From: an uncultured Collinsella sp.
Lineage (GTDB): Bacteria > Actinomycetota > Coriobacteriia > Coriobacteriales > Coriobacteriaceae
Reading direction: 5' to 3'
DNA: 64,000 nt
NCBI GenBank assembly: GCA_900542155.1
Contig: UQMD01000010.1
Location: 14,263 to 78,262, forward strand
Position numbers and translations under genes: made by a program. Below are positions 60,111-64,000 of this stretch, piece after piece. Numbering within the stretch: the stretch's first letter is position 1; every line of letters begins with the position of its first letter. Under the pieces are notes generated by a model. That model saw nothing but the letters and a program-made list of their open reading frames with translations, was not told the DNA's origin and searched no databases.

Positions 60111-60560
60111 ATGAGCCGCCGTTTTGTCTCGATAACCGTTGCAGTGGTTTGCCTGGCAGTGCTTCTGGGCGCTATAGGGCAGTTCGCTATAAGTCGAGAA
60201 ACATCCTATATGCAGGAATGTGCTTCCGAAGGCTTTGCCATTGACGGTTACTATCGGGATGACGAAACAAGTCGGGAAACCCTGGCTTTTCTTGAGGAGG
60301 ACAACTGTCGATGGCAGCTGGTCGACCAAGACGGAATCTGCGCAGACGGGCAGTTTAAGCGTACGGATGACCCCAACATCCTGATATTAAAGAAGGAAAA
60401 CGGCGAAGAATTCGGTGCGGTCCACGTGGCGTATATTTCGCGCCGACGCGATCAGGGCTTGCTCTACCTATTTAGAGATACCAGGGTGACCCGTTTTTAT
60501 CTGGTGAGTACCGGTCCGGCGTTTACAGTGGAGTCTGGCGATGTCGATGCGGACAGATGA
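60111..60560 (+). CDS. Small membrane-anchored or secreted hypothetical protein
   Basis: A 149-aa protein with a signal-anchor-like N-terminus (residues 5-26, FVSITVAVVCLAVLLGAIGQFAI). It has no lipobox. The outside part has mixed strand-like sequence (GFAIDGYYRDDETSRETLAFLEEDNCRWQLVDQDG...), reminiscent of small lipocalin-like or stress-response extracellular proteins, but no family is recognised. The ribosome binding site is weak. An isolated gene. Confidence 0.6.
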   Translation: MSRRFVSITVAVVCLAVLLGAIGQFAISRETSYMQECASEGFAIDGYYRDDETSRETLAFLEEDNCRWQLVDQDGICADGQFKRTDDPNILILKKENGEEFGAVHVAYISRRRDQGLLYLFRDTRVTRFYLVSTGPAFTVESGDVDADR

Positions 60561-60685
60561 TTCACGGCAATAAATCAGCGAGCGGAGCGCGGCCATGGAC
60601 CGCGCCCCGCTATTTGCTCGTGGCCCGCGTCACGTCTGCGCCATGTCGTGACTCGCGGCTGCGCGCATCCATCCCACGTCGCGTA

Positions 60686-61825
60686 TTACTGCACATCAAA
60701 CTCCACGCGATCGAGCTCGGGCACATTGAGGTCGATGAGCTTGCGGGCTACACGGCGGTCGTGTGCCCCAAGCGCCTCGCTTGTCGTCACGTGGGCGACA
60801 ACCTCGCGCTCGACAAGGCCCTCCTCCTCGCCTTCGGTGGCCGAGGTCTCGACGGCAACGGTGTAATCCTTAAAGCCCGGCAGCACCGCGGCAAGCTCGC
60901 GCGTGGTTTCGGTGACGCCGTAGCCGTCCTGCACGCCGGCCTGTGCCGAGCCAATGGACCCCGCGGTCATGACGATGCAGGGGATGGCAAAGATCACCGT
61001 ACCCACGATGATGCGGCGGCGCACCTTGTGTGACAGCTCATCGACCTCGGCATTTTCCTCGGCGGTCACAATGCCGTCGCCGTTGAGGTCGCGCTTGAGC
61101 GGCACGCGCAAAAGAAGTAGTACGGCTTCGGCCGCCAGCGCGATAAAGACGACGTTGATGCCAAACTCGTAGAGGGCCGAGAGAAACAGCGACCCGCTCG
61201 CGATGGCGATGCCATAGCCCGCCGCGCACAGGGGCGGCATGAGCGCGGTCGCCACGGCCACGCCGGCGATGAGCGTGGCGGGTTCCTGGTCGCGTGAGTT
61301 GCCCAGTCCGCCCGCAAAGCCGCCCGCGAGCGCGACGGCAAGGTCCCACACAGTCGGTGTCGAGTTGTCGATGATGGCGGCCGTGGTGGTGCCAAGGGGC
61401 GAGAGCTTAAAGTACAGCGTGGACGTGATTAGACAAAAGACCATCTGCAGCGCGAGGCCGGCAATTGCCTCGACGGCAATCTCGCGGTCGAGCGTGGCGA
61501 TGCCGTATGCCATGGCAAGGACCGAGCCCATGAGCGGACAGATGAGCATGGCGCCCACGATGGCAATGTCCGAGTCGATATCGAGGCCGATGCTCGCGAT
61601 CAACATGGCAATGATCAGGATGCATAAGTGCGAGCCAGTCAGGCGCGCCCCGTTTACAAAGCGCTTGCGAATCACGTGATAGGGCGCGCGTCCCTCGCGT
61701 ATGTTGAACGCCTGCTTAAGGAAACGGGTGGCATTCTCCATGGCCTCGCTGTGTGCAGGGCGTATACCGTGACGACGATGATGACGCTCGCGCAGCCGCT
61801 TGATCTGTTGTTTGTCGAGTTCCAT
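60686..61825 (-). CDS. DUF389 family membrane protein with an EF-hand-like loop
   Basis: A 379-aa protein. A basic N-terminus of about 60 residues is followed by the DUF389 core with about seven segments (LCILIIAMLIASIGLDIDSDIAIVGAMLICPLMGSVLAMAYG is the family signature). Between membrane segments, about residue 255, DLNGDGIVTAEE fits the calcium-binding EF-hand/dockerin loop (D-x-N-x-D-G-x-x-x-x-x-E). After one more segment an outside or inside C-terminal domain of about 80 residues ends the protein. Function of DUF389 is unknown. GAGGTAAGC precedes ATG. Confidence 0.88.
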   Translation of the reverse strand: MELDKQQIKRLRERHHRRHGIRPAHSEAMENATRFLKQAFNIREGRAPYHVIRKRFVNGARLTGSHLCILIIAMLIASIGLDIDSDIAIVGAMLICPLMGSVLAMAYGIATLDREIAVEAIAGLALQMVFCLITSTLYFKLSPLGTTTAAIIDNSTPTVWDLAVALAGGFAGGLGNSRDQEPATLIAGVAVATALMPPLCAAGYGIAIASGSLFLSALYEFGINVVFIALAAEAVLLLLRVPLKRDLNGDGIVTAEENAEVDELSHKVRRRIIVGTVIFAIPCIVMTAGSIGSAQAGVQDGYGVTETTRELAAVLPGFKDYTVAVETSATEGEEEGLVEREVVAHVTTSEALGAHDRRVARKLIDLNVPELDRVEFDVQ

Positions 61826-61982
61826 GCTTACCTCGTTTAGCTTCTGAGCCGCTTCTTGCGTCTGTCGTCTTTACTCTACACCGCGTTAGGCGAGGTGTCA
61901 GACAAGGTTTGTTGACCTGGAAGTCAGGACAATCGACATGGCTAAAACGCCGTGAGGATCATAAGAGTCAAATAGACAAAAA

Positions 61983-62015
61983 AGCGCGGGGCCGGTTTGA
62001 TTCCGACCCCGCGCT
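61983..62015 (-). terminator. Terminator of the OPT transporter gene
   Basis: AGCGCGGGG pairs with CCCCGCGCT (inner CGG/CCG); on the minus strand a T-run (TTTTTTGTC) follows. Confidence 0.88.
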
Positions 62016-62040
62016 CTGCGCTGGTGCGTTGTTGTTCGGC

Positions 62041-63744
62041 CTACCCCAGCAGGCTCAGACCAACAGAGACAAACGCCAGGATAACGCCGACGATGGACTC
62101 GCCGCCGAGCAGGCCGCTGGCGACGACCAGGCCCTGCTCCTGGAAGGCGGCATCCTTGGAGGCCTTCTCCTCGTCCGAAAGACCGGCAGCGGCGTCGCGG
62201 CGTGCGGCCCACTTGTCGTAGGCGAGCTTGGCGCAGGAGCCCAAGAAGGCCGTGAGCGACATGTAGAACGGCAGGTACACGCCCAGGCCGATCATCATGG
62301 CCGGAATGCCGAGCCAGTACATGACGATGCCGGCGATAAAGCCGCCTGCGAACCACGGCACGCTCGGGATGCCCGAGACCATGGTGGCGACGACGCTTGC
62401 CTGCGCGGCCACAAAGCTCTTGTCGGGGCCGAAAGCATCCGGACCATAGGCGGTGACAAGCGCGACCATGACGGCAGCGGCGACCAGGGCGCCCACGATG
62501 CCGCCGATGGCCTGGCCGATCCACTGCGCACGCGGATTGGTGCCCAGCACGGCGCCGGCCTTAAAGTCGTTCATGACGTCGCCCGCAAGGCCGCATGCCA
62601 CGGCCACGATGCCGGCGATAAAGAACAGCTTGACCTGGGCGATCTGTGCGAAGGCAGCCACGATGAGCATGACGATGAGGCCGAAGATCTCCATGGGGTC
62701 GATGCCCGTCTGGCCGCAGCTCTGCGCGCTCATGATGGTGGTGACAAAGGTGAACAGCGTGACGATGACGGCCGGGACGGGGCCAAGGTCGAGCGCGATG
62801 GCGACGATCACGGCGATGGCGGCAGTACCCAGGCCGATGATGCCGGCGTCGAGCTTAAGCGAGCCCGAGATGAGCGACTGCTCGTCGGTGTCGCTGGAGC
62901 TGTCGGCGGCGAGGCCGCGGGCGATGCCGGCGACCTGCGGCAGGATGTCCTTGAGGACGACGGCGACGCCAAAGCCCATCATGAGGCCCATGCCGAGCGA
63001 TTTGACGATGCCCTGCGCAGTCACAACGTCGAATAGACCGGCAGCGGTGCCGCCCACGATGATGCCAAAGTTACCTAGCAGCGCGCCGGCAAACCAGAAG
63101 GCAACCGGGGCGAAGCCAACCAAAAAGCCGATGGAGAGCAGCATGGGCGAGTTATAGATGGCAAAGGTCACGCCGGGGATATTGAGCGTGCACAGCATGC
63201 TGGGCACCACGCCCAGAGCGTCGCGAAGCACGCTGTAGATGCCTGCGATGGCCATGGAGCCAAAGAGCTGCTTGCCGGTCTTGCCGCCGGCCTCGGTGGC
63301 GCGCAGTGTCTGAGCTGCGGCATTGCCGGTGGGAAACTCCAGCGCGGCGTCCACGATAAAGTGGCGGTGGATGAGCGCCGTTGCCAGCAGGCCCAAGATG
63401 GTGCCGGCGAGTGCCACGATAAACATGTCGAGCCAGCTGATCTGGTCGGCATAGCCCAGCATCCAGGCGCCCGGGATGGTAAACGCCAGGCCGCCGGCGA
63501 CCATGGCGCCCGCGGACATGATGGTGTGGGTGACGTTGGCCTCGTTGAGGCTGGCGTCACCCATGAGCTTCAGGAAGAACAGCGAGATGACGGCAGCGAA
63601 AATAATCGGCCAGGGGAGTGCACCCATCTTGAGGGCCGTGTAGGCCGAGCTTGCCGTGATGATCACGCAGCCAAGGACGCCGATGACGACGCCGCGCAGC
63701 GTGAGTTGCCCGCGCATCGAAGCGCGGTTCGAGGGATTGCTCAT
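62041..63744 (-). CDS. OPT-family oligopeptide transporter
   Basis: A 567-aa protein with about 14 hydrophobic segments. QLTLRGVVIGVLGCVIITASSAYTALKMGALPWPIIFAAVIS and EANVTHTIMSAGAMVAGGLAFTIPG are the N-terminal OPT signatures. ALEFPTGNAAAQTL is another family motif. A soluble loop near 505-530 (KWAARRDAAAGLSDEEKASKDA) precedes the last segments. Bacterial OPT proteins of this short form are thought to import small peptides or metal chelates. AAGGAG lies 8 bases before the ATG. Single-gene transcript. Confidence 0.93.
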   Translation of the reverse strand: MSNPSNRASMRGQLTLRGVVIGVLGCVIITASSAYTALKMGALPWPIIFAAVISLFFLKLMGDASLNEANVTHTIMSAGAMVAGGLAFTIPGAWMLGYADQISWLDMFIVALAGTILGLLATALIHRHFIVDAALEFPTGNAAAQTLRATEAGGKTGKQLFGSMAIAGIYSVLRDALGVVPSMLCTLNIPGVTFAIYNSPMLLSIGFLVGFAPVAFWFAGALLGNFGIIVGGTAAGLFDVVTAQGIVKSLGMGLMMGFGVAVVLKDILPQVAGIARGLAADSSSDTDEQSLISGSLKLDAGIIGLGTAAIAVIVAIALDLGPVPAVIVTLFTFVTTIMSAQSCGQTGIDPMEIFGLIVMLIVAAFAQIAQVKLFFIAGIVAVACGLAGDVMNDFKAGAVLGTNPRAQWIGQAIGGIVGALVAAAVMVALVTAYGPDAFGPDKSFVAAQASVVATMVSGIPSVPWFAGGFIAGIVMYWLGIPAMMIGLGVYLPFYMSLTAFLGSCAKLAYDKWAARRDAAAGLSDEEKASKDAAFQEQGLVVASGLLGGESIVGVILAFVSVGLSLLG

Positions 63745-64000
63745 ATAAAACTCCTTTGCGTATATCCGCTTCCCCCGGGAGCGCCGTTACGGATACGGCG
63801 CGGGAAGTCGGGTTACCAAGGGCCGCCGCGTGAGCTCGCAAACGACCGCGCACCAGTATAGCGGCACGGCAGTTAATTTGGGACTGGGCTTTTTAGCTAT
63901 CCCAAACGAAGCCGAAGGATGATTATTCTGGGACGGGGATTTAAAAAGGCTCTGTTAGACCAGGATTGACATTCCGCCCCGTCATCTTCTTGCGATTGCA
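63745..64000. other. Upstream region of the OPT gene to the window edge
   Basis: No gene is visible. TTTGGGA (63878-63884) and TCCCAAA (63900-63906) form a small hairpin with GGGACTGGG, resembling the GGGACAG family. The promoter of the OPT gene must lie here but was not pinpointed. Confidence 0.5.

Overview
The window is 64 kb of high-GC bacterial chromosome with densely packed, mostly short operons. It has no rRNA, tRNA, CRISPR array, phage module or intact transposase that I can recognise. The gene set points to an anaerobic, fermentative gut actinobacterium of the class Coriobacteriia, most like Collinsella: pyruvate formate-lyase, a giant 2-hydroxyacyl-CoA dehydratase activase/dehydratase fusion, DegV, an OPT transporter, a choloylglycine-hydrolase-fold amidase, a DXS-pathway gene and a SEC-C-tagged methionine aminopeptidase. 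The taxon is inferred from general familiarity, not from a search.

Layout. 1-4015: pyruvate formate-lyase whose glycyl-radical domain is a separate small gene, then DegV and the PFL-activating enzyme. 4331-8348: a membrane-anchored beta-lactamase-like protein, MTA/SAH nucleosidase, the ribosome-assembly GTPase EngB, and a DUF3990/HTH two-gene module behind twin palindromic operators. 8631-13926: aspartate-family biosynthesis (thrB and thrC on the minus strand; aspartate kinase and asd on the plus strand). 14071-15412: non-coding repeats around an ogt gene. 15413-21652: a CLC-type channel, a GyrI-like protein, a MacB/FtsX-type ABC exporter and a small conserved ORF. 22102-27317: an XRE membrane regulator, 6-phosphofructokinase, a linear-amide hydrolase and an M18 aminopeptidase. 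27705-32518: a RelB-like/PIN toxin-antitoxin pair, a D-2-hydroxyacid dehydrogenase, map, a radical SAM protein and an alpha/beta hydrolase. 32728-38621: a degenerate GGDEF-REC-HD-GYP protein with an Hpt partner, a DUF2975/XRE pair, and an ABC-2 exporter. 38731-43017: a polar amino-acid ABC importer with a gamma-glutamyl hydrolase. 43486-51141: dxs, an HD protein with a CmpB-like membrane protein, amt-PII, and a TetR/MFS pair. 51251-59840: a HAD phosphatase, a probable type I toxin-antitoxin locus within an 850-bp non-coding stretch, a TetR gene, the 1593-aa dehydratase activase, and a 3-hydroxyacyl-CoA dehydrogenase. 60111-63744: a small membrane-anchored protein, a DUF389 protein and an OPT transporter.

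Non-coding structure is unusually rich. I see four families of dispersed palindromic elements: a nested hairpin with conserved internal-loop sequence (3 copies), a GTTGCGGTG palindrome (4 copies), a set of hairpins sharing a GGGACAG core with co-varying arms (about 9 copies), and 62-bp tandem palindromes. There are also several single long inverted repeats. The best candidates for undescribed biology are the split PFL, the Fst-like convergent type I toxin-antitoxin locus at 52.5-52.8 kb, the DUF3990/HTH module, and the nested-hairpin family, whose stems change sequence while keeping their pairing.
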